Part shown: positions 1-7,078 of the stretch, piece by piece
Position numbering within the stretch: position 1 is the first letter of the stretch
Layout: each line of letters opens with the position of its first letter
Assembly (NCBI GenBank): GCA_043758105.1
Contig: JAYVOF010000011.1
Coordinates: 1-18,422 of the forward strand
Source: JANPPS01 sp043758105
GTDB lineage: Bacteria; Pseudomonadota; Alphaproteobacteria; Acetobacterales; Acetobacteraceae
Length of the DNA: 18,422 nt
Direction of reading: 5' to 3'
Notes under the pieces: model-generated
Told to the model about the DNA's origin: nothing
Database searches by the model: none
What the model saw: only the letters and a program-made list of their open reading frames with translations
Position numbers and translations under genes: made by a program

Positions 1-396
1 GCAGGTGGCGGAGTAGGCCAGGACGCCGTCCACCGCGCGGGCCAGCGTCTCGGCATCCAAGGTCAGGGGATCGAGGCGCAGCAGCAGCACCTGGTTCAAC
101 CGGGAACCATCGCGCACCGTGCCCGTCGTGGGGTCCTTGGGCCAGGCGAAGATTTGCGGTGTTTCTGCCGTGATGTCCTGGGGACGCAGCGTTCCGTTCG
201 CCTCCGGTTCGCTCATGGCTGCACCGTTCAGGGCGCGCACCAGCACGTCACCCGCGAGCGGCCGTAGGCTACGCTCCGGCACTGCAACCGGCACCTGTGC
301 CCGCGCCGCCGTGCCGCACATGCCAAGGGCTAAGCCCAGGTAGAGGGCTTCGCGCCGCGCGAAGACATCGTGTGATTGCGTGACGGAAGCCGCCAT
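1..396 (-). CDS. Rieske [2Fe-2S] domain protein, 5' part only (runs off left edge)
   Basis: Reading right to left, an ATG at 396 opens 132 codons without a stop to the window edge. An excellent Shine-Dalgarno (AGGGAGGG, 403-410) sits 6 nt upstream of the ATG. The N-terminus has a twin-arginine pair (residues 14-15), a hydrophobic stretch (17-31) and a possible cleavage site near ARA-Q, which resembles the Tat signal or anchor of Rieske proteins. The last visible residues, GVLAYSATC, match the strand just before the first cluster cysteine of a Rieske domain, where CTHxGC normally follows. The two Cys-x-His cluster motifs themselves would lie outside the window, so the family call rests on resemblance of the pre-cluster region. 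It could be a bc1-like ISP or a freestanding Rieske redox protein of the periplasmic membrane face. It is divergent from rlmB and shares a 204-bp intergenic region with it. Confidence 0.6.
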   Translation of the reverse strand, partial: MAASVTQSHDVFARREALYLGLALGMCGTAARAQVPVAVPERSLRPLAGDVLVRALNGAAMSEPEANGTLRPQDITAETPQIFAWPKDPTTGTVRDGSRLNQVLLLRLDPLTLDAETLARAVDGVLAYSATC

Positions 397-600
397 TCAC
401 CGCCCTCCCTTGAAAGCCACTCTACCGGCGGCTGTTGACGGGACACTGGGCGCTTCGCACGGTGGAGGGAACTGAAATCGTTGGGGTGGCCCATAAATTT
501 TAAGGCGATTGCCATGCGATGGCGTCGATGTTCCGTGCGGCGAAACAGAGTCTCACCTGGGGCGATTTTTCATGGCCGCGTTTGGGTGATAGGGTGTGGG

Positions 601-1791
601 ATGCGCAGCAAACCACCCCCGCCACCCACTCCACGTCCGCCCTCCAGCCGGCCGGCTACCGCCCGTCCGGGCGCCGTCCCCGTCCGGACATCGCGGCCCG
701 CGTTCGATCGCGCTGGGTCGTCCAACCCCGACTCCTACAAGCCCGACTCGTATAAGTCCGGCCCGGCCCAGCCGGGATTCGCGCGTCCGGCGGAGGCCAA
801 GCCTTCCCCCGCCGCTCCGCATAATACAGACGAACTCGGCACGAAAACCGCCTTCCGGGTCAAGACCCCGCGGGACCGTGGCGGCGGCCCCCGGCCGAGT
901 CGCCCGCCGGAGCCGGGGTCGGAACAAGTGCGTCGCCTGGGTCAGGCCCGCCCCGCGCCGGCGGTTGTGGCCGAACCGGTACCGCCGCCCGCGCCCCGCC
1001 CGGAAACGCTCCGTGCCGTGGCCGTTCCGGTCGCGGCCGCACCGGTCCGCGAACGGGTGGCCCCCGGAGGAGCGCCGCGCGGCAGCGTATGGCTGCATGG
1101 CCTGCACGCGGTTGCCGCCGCCCTGGCCAACCCGGCGCGCCGGGTCAAGCGCTTGGTCTTGACGGAGGAGGCGGAGGCGACGCTGACCGAGCGGCTGCCG
1201 CAGCCCTGGCCCGCGCCCGTGGAGCGGGTGGTCCGCGCCAAGCTCGATACCTTGCTGGGCCGCGACACCGTGCATCAGGGGGCCGCGTTGCTGGCCGATT
1301 TGCTGACGCCGCCCTCGCTGGCATCGGTGCTGGAGCGGCCGGGGCCGGTGCTGGTGCTGGATCAGGTGACCGATCCGCGCAACGTGGGCGCCGTGCTGCG
1401 GAGTGCGGCGGCGTTCGGTGTGGCCGGGGTGATCACGCAGGATCGGAATTCGCCGGAGGAGACGGGCGTGCTGGCCAAGGCGGCGTCGGGTGCGCTGGAG
1501 ACGATGCCCCTGATCCGCGCGGTCAATTTGGCCCGGACCCTGGCGGCGTTGAAGGCGGCCGGTTTCTGGGTCGTGGGACTCGACGCCGCGGGTGCGCCGT
1601 TCCGGGGGGGGCCGTTGCAAGAGCGCCGGGTGGCGTTGGTGCTGGGCGCGGAGGGTGCGGGCCTGCGCCGGCTGACGCGGGAGACGTGTGACGAACTGGC
1701 GGGTTTGGCCATGCCCGGCGTCATGGAAAGCCTGAACGTCTCTGCCGCCGCAACGGTCGCGCTATATGAGCTGACCCGCGGAGGAGGATAG
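601..1791 (+). CDS. rlmB: 23S rRNA (guanosine-2'-O-)-methyltransferase RlmB, SpoU/TrmH family
   Basis: The 396-residue product should 2'-O-methylate G2251 of 23S rRNA (E. coli numbering) using S-adenosylmethionine, in the cytoplasm. The N-terminal substrate-binding subdomain begins near residue 161 (GSVWLHGLHAV) and includes the HQG motif at 225-227. The knotted SPOUT domain shows all three family motifs: DPRNVGAVLRSAAAFG (258-273), LGAEGAGLRR (348-357) and ESLNVSAAATVALYE (376-390). Residues 1-160 are a Pro/Arg/Ala-rich, probably disordered extension containing a short tandem peptide repeat (PDSYK twice, 43-52). I chose ATG 601. An in-frame ATG at 481 would add 40 residues with no family resemblance. 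The ribosome-binding site before 601 is weak. TrmH-type tRNA methyltransferase is the alternative, but the substrate-binding subdomain and length favour RlmB. Confidence 0.88.
   Translation: MRSKPPPPPTPRPPSSRPATARPGAVPVRTSRPAFDRAGSSNPDSYKPDSYKSGPAQPGFARPAEAKPSPAAPHNTDELGTKTAFRVKTPRDRGGGPRPSRPPEPGSEQVRRLGQARPAPAVVAEPVPPPAPRPETLRAVAVPVAAAPVRERVAPGGAPRGSVWLHGLHAVAAALANPARRVKRLVLTEEAEATLTERLPQPWPAPVERVVRAKLDTLLGRDTVHQGAALLADLLTPPSLASVLERPGPVLVLDQVTDPRNVGAVLRSAAAFGVAGVITQDRNSPEETGVLAKAASGALETMPLIRAVNLARTLAALKAAGFWVVGLDAAGAPFRGGPLQERRVALVLGAEGAGLRRLTRETCDELAGLAMPGVMESLNVSAAATVALYELTRGGG
727..756 (+). repeat. 15-bp in-frame tandem duplication inside rlmB
   Basis: Two adjacent 15-bp units (727-741 and 742-756) agree at 13 of 15 positions. 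Both encode PDSYK or a close version, within the disordered N-terminal extension of RlmB. The length is a multiple of three, so the frame is kept. It looks like a small local duplication in a low-constraint linker. Confidence 0.6.
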
Positions 1792-1954
1792 GTCCGACGA
1801 TGTCCCCGAACACGTCGTCGTGAGAGTGCTACAATCGTTGCAAACGCCCGGTCGCGCTCAAGTTTTCATTAACAAAGACCTGGTATCACGAATAGGACCG
1901 CGGTTGCTCCTGCGGCGTGCGCAACGCCAGAACGGCCTGAACGGGAAAACTCCC

Positions 1955-2176
1955 ATGCTGACCTCCTGGAACGTGTTATCCGACGACCTGCAACTCGCTT
2001 TGGCGCAACAGGCGCTGCTGACGGCGACCGAAACCATCGCCGCCCACGCCGAAACGCTGGCCCAAACGATCGAGATGGGTGAGCTTACGGATCGCGGCGG
2101 CGCCGACGCCCTGCGCCTCCTGGCGTCCGTAGTCCGCGCCACCCGCCCGCCCTCGTATTGCGAAGGCCACGCCTAA
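1955..2176 (+). CDS. small hypothetical protein, 73 aa
   Basis: From ATG 1955 the frame encodes 73 residues and ends with TAA at 2174-2176. The product is predicted mostly helical (an LQLALAQQALLTATETIAAH stretch, then EMGELTDRGGADALRLLASV) with no signal peptide or membrane segment. I do not recognise the family. The frame stays open upstream to an in-frame GTG at 1820, but those extra residues look non-coding, so ATG 1955 is the simpler start. The ribosome-binding site is unclear. The gene sits alone between rlmB and the oppositely oriented tRNA-Thr. Coding nature is supported only by amino-acid composition and third-position GC, so it stays tentative. Confidence 0.5.
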   Translation: MLTSWNVLSDDLQLALAQQALLTATETIAAHAETLAQTIEMGELTDRGGADALRLLASVVRATRPPSYCEGHA

Positions 2177-2187
2177 CACACGCGCCC

Positions 2188-2211
2188 GCCGCCACCCGCT
2201 CACGTGGCGGC
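2188..2211. terminator. stem-loop between the small ORF and tRNA-Thr
   Basis: GCCGCCAC (2188-2195) pairs perfectly with GTGGCGGC (2204-2211) around an 8-nt loop. It lies just past the 3' end of the minus-strand tRNA and just past the stop of the plus-strand small gene. It could end or protect transcripts from either side. Neither strand shows a clear T-tract after it, so intrinsic termination is uncertain. Confidence 0.4.
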
Positions 2212-2215
2212 AGGC

Positions 2216-2290
2216 TGGTGCCGGGTGCAGGATTTGAACCCGCGACCTTCGGTTTACAAAACCGCTGCACTACCACTGTGCTAACCCGGC
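2216..2290 (-). tRNA. tRNA-Thr (anticodon UGU), CCA encoded
   Basis: The minus strand folds as a complete cloverleaf. The acceptor stem is GCCGGGU/ACCCGGC, the D-stem GCAC/GUGC with loop AGUGGUA, and the T-stem GCGGG/CCUGC with loop UUCAAAU. The anticodon loop is UUUGUAA, so positions 34-36 read UGU, which decodes ACA threonine codons. The discriminator is A (2219) and CCA is encoded at 2218-2216. The outermost anticodon-stem pair (27-43) is a G-A mismatch. Everything else fits a functional bacterial tRNA-Thr. Confidence 0.96.
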
Positions 2291-2300
2291 GCTGATGCAT

Positions 2301-2329
2301 GGTATCGCCCGAACGGGCTATGGTTTCAA
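2301..2329 (-). promoter_or_regulatory. probable sigma70-type promoter of tRNA-Thr
   Basis: On the minus strand a -35-like TTGAAA (2329-2324) is followed by a 17-bp spacer and a -10-like GATACC (2306-2301), about 10 nt ahead of the mature tRNA 5' end. The -35 is good and the -10 is modest. The spacer carries an inverted repeat, GCCCG-AA-CGGGC (2308-2319). Position and spacing make it the likely promoter. Confidence 0.5.
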
Positions 2330-2407
2330 CCATCACGGGACCACGGGGTTCTCCACCCTGCATTTGACGCGGCTGATCACGCTGCCATGGTCAGGCGGCT
2401 GAGGCCT

Positions 2408-2447
2408 TTGTCATCGTACTGTCACAAAACTGCAACATGGTTGTATC
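2408..2447 (+). promoter_or_regulatory. Pho box array (PhoB binding site) upstream of pstS
   Basis: Seven-base direct repeats occur every 11 bp: TTGTCAT (2408-2414), CTGTCAC (2419-2425) and CTGCAAC (2430-2436), with a weaker TTGTATC (2441-2447). The spacers are 4 bp (CGTA, AAAA, ATGG). This is the known PhoB layout, with CTGTCAT/C repeats and A-rich 4-bp spacers, where each PhoB monomer reads one repeat. It lies about 100 bp upstream of the pstS start, so phosphate starvation should switch on the operon through PhoB, which is encoded downstream in the same cluster. The -10 element is not obvious. Confidence 0.85.
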
Positions 2448-2549
2448 CGCCTCCGACTAAGGTGCGCCAGCGAAACGGGGCGGGCAGCGTGCCGGCCCGG
2501 CGCTCCGCGTAATGCCCTCGCGGCTGACGCTTCGTTCTGGAGGATACCC

Positions 2550-3563
2550 ATGAAGTTCACACCTAAACTGCTCGCGCTGGCACTGGCCTGTGCCGTCAGC
2601 GGCCCGGCACTGGCCCAGCAGCAGATCACCGGTGCCGGCTCGACATTCGTGTATCCGATCCTCTCGGCATGGTCCGAGGCCTACAGCAAGGCCAAGGGCA
2701 CCCAGGTCAATTATCAGTCGATCGGCTCCGGCGGCGGTATCGCGCAGATCAAGGCCGCGACGGTCGATTTCGGCGCGTCCGACGCGCCGCTCGCGCCTGA
2801 TGTGCTGAAGGCCGCCGGCCTCATGCAGTTTCCGCTCGTGATCGGCGGCGTCGTCCCCGTCGTGAACCTCGAGGGCATTAAGGCCGGGCAGCTGAAGTTC
2901 ACCGGCAAGCTGCTGGCCGACCTCTATCTCGGCAACATCAAGAAATGGAATGATCCGGCCGTGGCGGCCGTGAACCCGGGCGTCACCTTGCCCGACCAGG
3001 CCGTCACCATCGTCCACCGCTCCGACGGCTCCGGCACGACGTTCAACTTCGTGAACTTCCTCTCGAAAGTCAGCCCCGAGTGGAAAGAAAAGATCGGCGA
3101 GGGCACGTCTGTTTCATGGCCCACCGGCGTCGGCGGCAAGGGGAATGAGGGCGTGGCCGAATACGTGAACCGGATCAAGGGTTCGATCGGCTACGTCGAA
3201 TACGCCTACGTCATCCAAAACAAGATGACCTATGGCCAAGTACAGAACAGCACCGGCGCGTTCGTCACGCCCGAGGCCGGGAGCTTTCAGGCCGCCGCCG
3301 GCAGCGCTGATTGGGCGAAGGCCGACAGCTATTACCTGGTGATTACCAACGCCCCGGGTGCGACGGCGTATCCGATCTCGGCGACTGTGTTCATCATGAT
3401 GTATAAGACGCCGAAGGACGCGGCCCGCTCGTCTGCCGCGATCGAGTTCTTCCGCTGGGCGCTGGAACATGGTCAGGAGCAGGCCGCGAAGCTCGACTAC
3501 GTGCCGCTGCCCGCCCCGCTGGTGAAGCAGGTCGAGGCGTCCTGGAAGAGCGAAATCAAGTAA
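2550..3563 (+). CDS. pstS: phosphate ABC transporter, periplasmic phosphate-binding protein PstS
   Basis: The 337-residue product captures inorganic phosphate in the periplasm and hands it to PstCAB. A Sec signal peptide covers residues 1-22 (positive MKFTPK, hydrophobic core, ALA-Q cleavage). Phosphate-contact segments are all present: GAGSTFVYP (28-36), SIGSGGG (57-63), DFGASD (73-78) and RSDGSGTTFNF (157-167). The start has a strong GGAGG (2539-2543) 6 nt upstream. It is the first gene of the pst operon and follows a Pho box array with a roughly 100-nt leader. A hairpin separates it from pstC. There is no lipobox, so the protein should be soluble in the periplasm. Length and motifs are standard. 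Confidence 0.97.
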   Translation: MKFTPKLLALALACAVSGPALAQQQITGAGSTFVYPILSAWSEAYSKAKGTQVNYQSIGSGGGIAQIKAATVDFGASDAPLAPDVLKAAGLMQFPLVIGGVVPVVNLEGIKAGQLKFTGKLLADLYLGNIKKWNDPAVAAVNPGVTLPDQAVTIVHRSDGSGTTFNFVNFLSKVSPEWKEKIGEGTSVSWPTGVGGKGNEGVAEYVNRIKGSIGYVEYAYVIQNKMTYGQVQNSTGAFVTPEAGSFQAAAGSADWAKADSYYLVITNAPGATAYPISATVFIMMYKTPKDAARSSAAIEFFRWALEHGQEQAAKLDYVPLPAPLVKQVEASWKSEIK

Positions 3564-3574
3564 GCCGTCTAACG

Positions 3575-3599
3575 GGGGCGGACCTTCGCGGTCCGCCCC
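3575..3599 (+). terminator. strong intercistronic hairpin between pstS and pstC
   Basis: GGGGCGGACC (3575-3584) pairs perfectly over 10 bp with GGTCCGCCCC (3590-3599) around a 5-nt loop. It begins 11 nt after the pstS stop. Only a distant short T-run follows (3608-3611), so it is more likely a partial attenuator or a 3'-end stabiliser for pstS mRNA than a full terminator. Such a device would let the binding protein outnumber the membrane parts. Confidence 0.65.
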
Positions 3600-3632
3600 A
3601 CCCGCCGCTTTTGCCGCCGAGGCCCACACAAG

Positions 3633-4613
3633 ATGCAGCACGCCGTCACGACCGGAGCCGCCATCCCAGGCGGACCCACACGGACCCGCCGCCGGGGACT
3701 CGGCGATCCGGCCTTCCGCGTGATCGTCGCCGCGGCCGCGTTCTTCGTGCTCATCAGCCTCGGTGCCGCCGCGTTGTCGATGTTCGTGGGCGGGCTGCCG
3801 GCGTTCCGCAAGTTCGGCCTCGCCTTCGTGTACACGTCGGAATGGAACCCGGTCCGCCAGCAATTCGGGGCGCTCGTGCCCATCTTCGGCACCCTCGTGA
3901 CCTCCGCCCTCGCCATGCTGATCGCCGTGCCCGTGAGCTTCGGCATCGCTGTCTTCCTTACCGAGGTCAGCCCCACCTGGATGCGCGGCCCCGTCGCGTC
4001 GGCGATCGAGTTGCTGGCCGGCATCCCGTCTATCATTTACGGCATGTGGGGCCTGTTCGTGTTCGTCCCGTTCATGTCCGATTATGTCGAACCCTGGCTG
4101 ATCGACCATGTCGGGCCGCTCCCGTTGATCGGCCCCCTGTTCAACGGTCCGCCGCTTGGCATCGGCATGCTCACCGCCGGGATCATCCTCGGCATCATGG
4201 TGATCCCGTTCATCTCGTCCGTGATGCGCGACGTGTTCAGCCTGGTGCCGGGTCAGCTGCGAGAGGCCGCGTTCGGCCTGGGCGCCACACGGTGGGAGGT
4301 CATCCGCGGCGTGGTCCTCCCCTATACGCGGACCGCCGTCGTGGGCGGCATCTTCCTCGGGCTGGGCCGCGCCCTGGGTGAAACCATGGCCGTCACGTTC
4401 GTCTTGGGCAACGCGCATCAGTTGCGGGCCTCGTTGCTCGAGCCCGGCAACTCCATCGCCGCCGCCATCGCGAACGAGTTTACCGAGGCCGATTCCGACA
4501 TCTATTTGTCGTCGCTAATCGGCCTCGGCTTCTTGCTGTTCGTCGTCACCTTCATCGTCCTGGCGGCGGCGAAGCTGATGTTGAGGCAGCTTTCGAAGTC
4601 GGAGGGAACCTGA
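3633..4613 (+). CDS. pstC: phosphate ABC transporter permease PstC
   Basis: The 326-residue inner-membrane protein forms the phosphate channel with PstA. Hydrophobic segments start with residues 29-50, followed by a periplasmic loop with the typical SEWNP (69-73), then the permease core. The cytoplasmic EAA loop (EAAFGLGATRWEVIRG, 211-226) docks onto the PstB ATPase, followed by LGRALGETMAV (244-254), characteristic of PstC. The start has only a weak ribosome-binding site. The stop at 4611-4613 directly abuts the pstA ATG, so the two subunits are probably translationally coupled. The large frame opposite it on the minus strand is a codon-mirror artefact. Confidence 0.96.
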   Translation: MQHAVTTGAAIPGGPTRTRRRGLGDPAFRVIVAAAAFFVLISLGAAALSMFVGGLPAFRKFGLAFVYTSEWNPVRQQFGALVPIFGTLVTSALAMLIAVPVSFGIAVFLTEVSPTWMRGPVASAIELLAGIPSIIYGMWGLFVFVPFMSDYVEPWLIDHVGPLPLIGPLFNGPPLGIGMLTAGIILGIMVIPFISSVMRDVFSLVPGQLREAAFGLGATRWEVIRGVVLPYTRTAVVGGIFLGLGRALGETMAVTFVLGNAHQLRASLLEPGNSIAAAIANEFTEADSDIYLSSLIGLGFLLFVVTFIVLAAAKLMLRQLSKSEGT

Positions 4614-5480
4614 ATGTCCGGTGCCCTTTCCACCATAAAGAGCAGTGGCCGCGCCCGGCGCCGTAAGATCGTGAGCCTCGTCGCGATGGCCCTGTCCACG
4701 GCGGCGACGCTATTCGGCGTGTTTTGGTTGGTGTGGATCTTGGCGACCACCCTCGTGAACGGTGCCGCGGCGCTGAACCTCAAGCTCATCACGGAGATGA
4801 CGCCGCCGCCGGGTAAGGATGGCGGCTTGCTGAACGCGATCTATGGCAGTGGCGTGATGATCGTGGTCGCCGTGCTGTTGGGCGCGCCCATCGGCATCCT
4901 GGCCGGGACACATCTGGCGGAATACGGCAAGAAGCGTCCGATGGCCGAGGTAATCCGGTTCGTGAATGACATCCTGCTGTCCGCCCCCTCCATCGTCATC
5001 GGCCTGTTCGTGTATGAGCTGGTGGTGCGGACCAGCGGGCATTTCTCCGGCTGGGCCGGGGCCGTTGCACTCGCGTTCATCCTGCTGCCGGTGGTGGTCC
5101 GCACGACCGACGAGACCATGCGGCTCGTGCCAATACCGCTGCGGGAGGCCGCCCTGGCACTCGGCGCGCCGCAATGGAAAGTCATCACCCTGGTGCTCTA
5201 CCCGGCCGCCCGCACCGGCATTCTGACCGGGCTGTTGCTGGGCATCGCCCGCATCAGCGGAGAGACGGCCCCCCTGTTGTTCACCGCGCTGAACAACCAG
5301 TATTTCAACAGCAGCATGTCCGAGCCGATGGCCAACATCCCGGTCGTGATCTTCCAGTTCGCGCTGGCTCCCTACGAGGCCTGGCACGCGCTGGCCTGGG
5401 CCGGGGCGTTGCTGATGACGATGTTCGTGCTGATCATCTCGGTCGGTGCCCGCTTCCTGCTGCGAACCCGCGTGTCCTAG
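4614..5480 (+). CDS. pstA: phosphate ABC transporter permease PstA
   Basis: The 288-residue second permease of the Pst importer pairs with PstC in the inner membrane. Visible features are the first membrane segment (about 20-46), the PPPGKDGGLLNAIYGSG segment (65-81) typical of PstA, further membrane spans, the EAA loop (EAALALGAPQWKVIT, 178-192) and ARISGETAPLLFT (212-224). The ATG follows the pstC stop with zero spacing, and its GGAGGG ribosome-binding site lies inside the pstC 3' end. The stop is a few bases before pstB, continuing the tight operon. Confidence 0.96.
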   Translation: MSGALSTIKSSGRARRRKIVSLVAMALSTAATLFGVFWLVWILATTLVNGAAALNLKLITEMTPPPGKDGGLLNAIYGSGVMIVVAVLLGAPIGILAGTHLAEYGKKRPMAEVIRFVNDILLSAPSIVIGLFVYELVVRTSGHFSGWAGAVALAFILLPVVVRTTDETMRLVPIPLREAALALGAPQWKVITLVLYPAARTGILTGLLLGIARISGETAPLLFTALNNQYFNSSMSEPMANIPVVIFQFALAPYEAWHALAWAGALLMTMFVLIISVGARFLLRTRVS

Positions 5481-5488
5481 GAGCCATG

Positions 5489-6316
5489 ATGGCCATTTCC
5501 CAAGCCGCCCTCGCCGAGACCGAAAGCAAGGCCGCCCGTCCGCTTTCGGACATCGCCGCGACCGAACCCCGCATCGCGATCAAAGACCTCGACTTCTATT
5601 ACGGCAGCAACCGGGCGTTGAAGGGGATCAACCTGGACCTTCCGGAGAAGCAGGTGACCGGCATGATCGGCCCCTCGGGCTGCGGCAAGAGCACATTGTT
5701 GCGCGTGTTGAACCGGATGTACGACCTCTATCCGGGCCAGCGCGCCACGGGGGAGGTGATGATGGACGGCATCAACATCATCGATGCGGGCGTCGATCTG
5801 AACGCGCTGCGCAGCCGGATCGGCATGGTGTTCCAAAAACCAACCTGCTTTCCCATGAGCATCGCCGACAACATCAAATTCGGCGTGAAGCTGCACGAGA
5901 GCCTGTCCCGCGCCGAAATGGACGAGCGGGTCGAGTGGTCGCTGACCCGGGCGGCCCTGTGGGGCGAAGTGAAGGACCGGCTCGGTGGGTCGGCGATGGG
6001 CCTATCGGGCGGACAGCAGCAGCGGCTGTGCATCGCCCGCACCATCGCCACCAAGCCAGAGGTTATCCTATTGGACGAACCGACCTCCGCACTCGACCCC
6101 ATCAGCACTCTGAAAGTCGAGGAGCTGATCGACGAACTAAAGCACGACTTCACCCTGGCCATCGTCACCCACAACATGCAACAGGCCGCCCGCGTTGCCG
6201 ATCGGGTAGCGTTCTTTTACTTGGGAGAGGTCGTCGAAGTCGGCGCCGCGGCGCAGATGTTTACCGCGCCACAGCAAAAACGCACCCAGGAATACATCAC
6301 CGGCCGCTTCGGCTGA
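5489..6316 (+). CDS. pstB: phosphate ABC transporter ATP-binding protein PstB
   Basis: The 275-residue ATPase powers phosphate import through PstCA at the cytoplasmic membrane face. Motifs in order: Walker A GPSGCGKST (61-69), Q-loop FQKPTCFPMSI (115-125), signature LSGGQ (172-176), Walker B VILLDEP (192-198) and switch histidine in THNM (228). The Walker A and the C-terminal region are typical of PstB. Two ATGs lie in tandem at 5486 and 5489. AGGAG (5479-5483), overlapping the pstA stop, is better spaced for the second (5 nt versus 2). The roughly 25-residue lead before the ABC domain is a little longer than in E. coli. PhoU follows after 15 nt. Confidence 0.97.
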   Translation: MAISQAALAETESKAARPLSDIAATEPRIAIKDLDFYYGSNRALKGINLDLPEKQVTGMIGPSGCGKSTLLRVLNRMYDLYPGQRATGEVMMDGINIIDAGVDLNALRSRIGMVFQKPTCFPMSIADNIKFGVKLHESLSRAEMDERVEWSLTRAALWGEVKDRLGGSAMGLSGGQQQRLCIARTIATKPEVILLDEPTSALDPISTLKVEELIDELKHDFTLAIVTHNMQQAARVADRVAFFYLGEVVEVGAAAQMFTAPQQKRTQEYITGRFG

Positions 6317-6331
6317 TCGGGAGTAACGAAC

Positions 6332-7078
6332 ATGTCGGGCGCCACCCACATCGTCAAAGCCTACTCACAAGAACTGCAACGTCTGCGCGACCTGATGGCG
6401 GAGATGGGCGGACTGGTCGAAAACCAGGTCGCCCTCGCGACCCGCGCCATCGTCGAAGGCGACCCGGCGCTCGCGACCCGGGCGATCGAACAGGACCCGT
6501 CCGTGGACGCGTTGGAGCGCCAGGCCGAGCAGTTGGTCATCACGATGCTGGCGCTCCGCCAGCCCATGGCCGCCGATCTCCGCGCCGTCGTCGCGGCCTT
6601 GAAGATCACCGCGGCCCTCGAGCGCATCGGCGATTATGCCAAAAACGTGGCCAAGCGCAGCGTGGTGCTCGGGCAATTCCGGCTGCCGTTCGCGCTTACG
6701 GCGATCGCGTCGATGGCCCGGCTCGTGCAGGAGAACCTCCGCCTCGTGATCGATGCGATCGGCGAGGATGATGCAGAAAAGGCGATCCAGGTCTGGCGCT
6801 CGGACGAGGCAATCGACGATCTGTATAACTCGATCTTTCGTGAGCTTGTGACCTATATGATGGAAGATGCCCGGAATATCACGCCGTGCACGCACCTATT
6901 GTTCATCGCTAAGAACTTGGAGCGGATGGGCGACCACGCCACTAATATTGCCGAACATGTCCACTATGCCATCACCGGCCAAGTCCTGGCGGATGAACGG
7001 CCGAAGGGCACGGAAGCCGCCTACGCCGTGATCCGCCCGCCGGGTGCCGACATGTCCAGCCACCAAGGGGCCGGCTGA
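6332..7078 (+). CDS. phoU: phosphate signalling and uptake regulator PhoU
   Basis: The 248-residue cytoplasmic helical protein links the transport state of Pst to the PhoR/PhoB two-component system and restrains phosphate uptake. It has the family's two repeated three-helix bundles, each with a metal-binding ExxxD-type motif: ERIGDYAKN (97-105) and ERMGDHATN (197-205). GGGAG at 6319-6323, 8 nt upstream, supports ATG 6332. Its TGA shares one base with the phoB ATG (TGATG), so synthesis of PhoU and PhoB is probably coupled. Length is standard, with a short extra C-terminal tail after about residue 220. Confidence 0.95.
   Translation: MSGATHIVKAYSQELQRLRDLMAEMGGLVENQVALATRAIVEGDPALATRAIEQDPSVDALERQAEQLVITMLALRQPMAADLRAVVAALKITAALERIGDYAKNVAKRSVVLGQFRLPFALTAIASMARLVQENLRLVIDAIGEDDAEKAIQVWRSDEAIDDLYNSIFRELVTYMMEDARNITPCTHLLFIAKNLERMGDHATNIAEHVHYAITGQVLADERPKGTEAAYAVIRPPGADMSSHQGAG

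Noticed and set aside
435..463. TTGACG as a -35 element in the gap upstream of rlmB
   Set aside because: No -10-like hexamer at 16-18 bp. The rlmB promoter could not be placed.
553..1620. 355-codon open frame on the minus strand opposite rlmB
   Set aside because: Arg/Gly/His-rich, low-complexity translation with no family features. It mirrors the GC-rich third positions of rlmB, whose SPOUT motifs are intact.
1796..1820. CGACGA/TCGTCG inverted repeat just after rlmB
   Set aside because: Six pairs with a long loop and no T-run. Not convincing as a terminator.
3114..4418. 434-codon open frame on the minus strand opposite pstS and pstC
   Set aside because: Composition is dominated by Asp/His/Gly/Arg and it crosses two well-supported genes. 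Typical antisense shadow.
5446..6771. 441-codon plus-strand frame across pstB and phoU
   Set aside because: Out-of-frame with both genes and Arg/His/Pro-rich. pstB and phoU have complete catalytic and metal motifs in their own frames.
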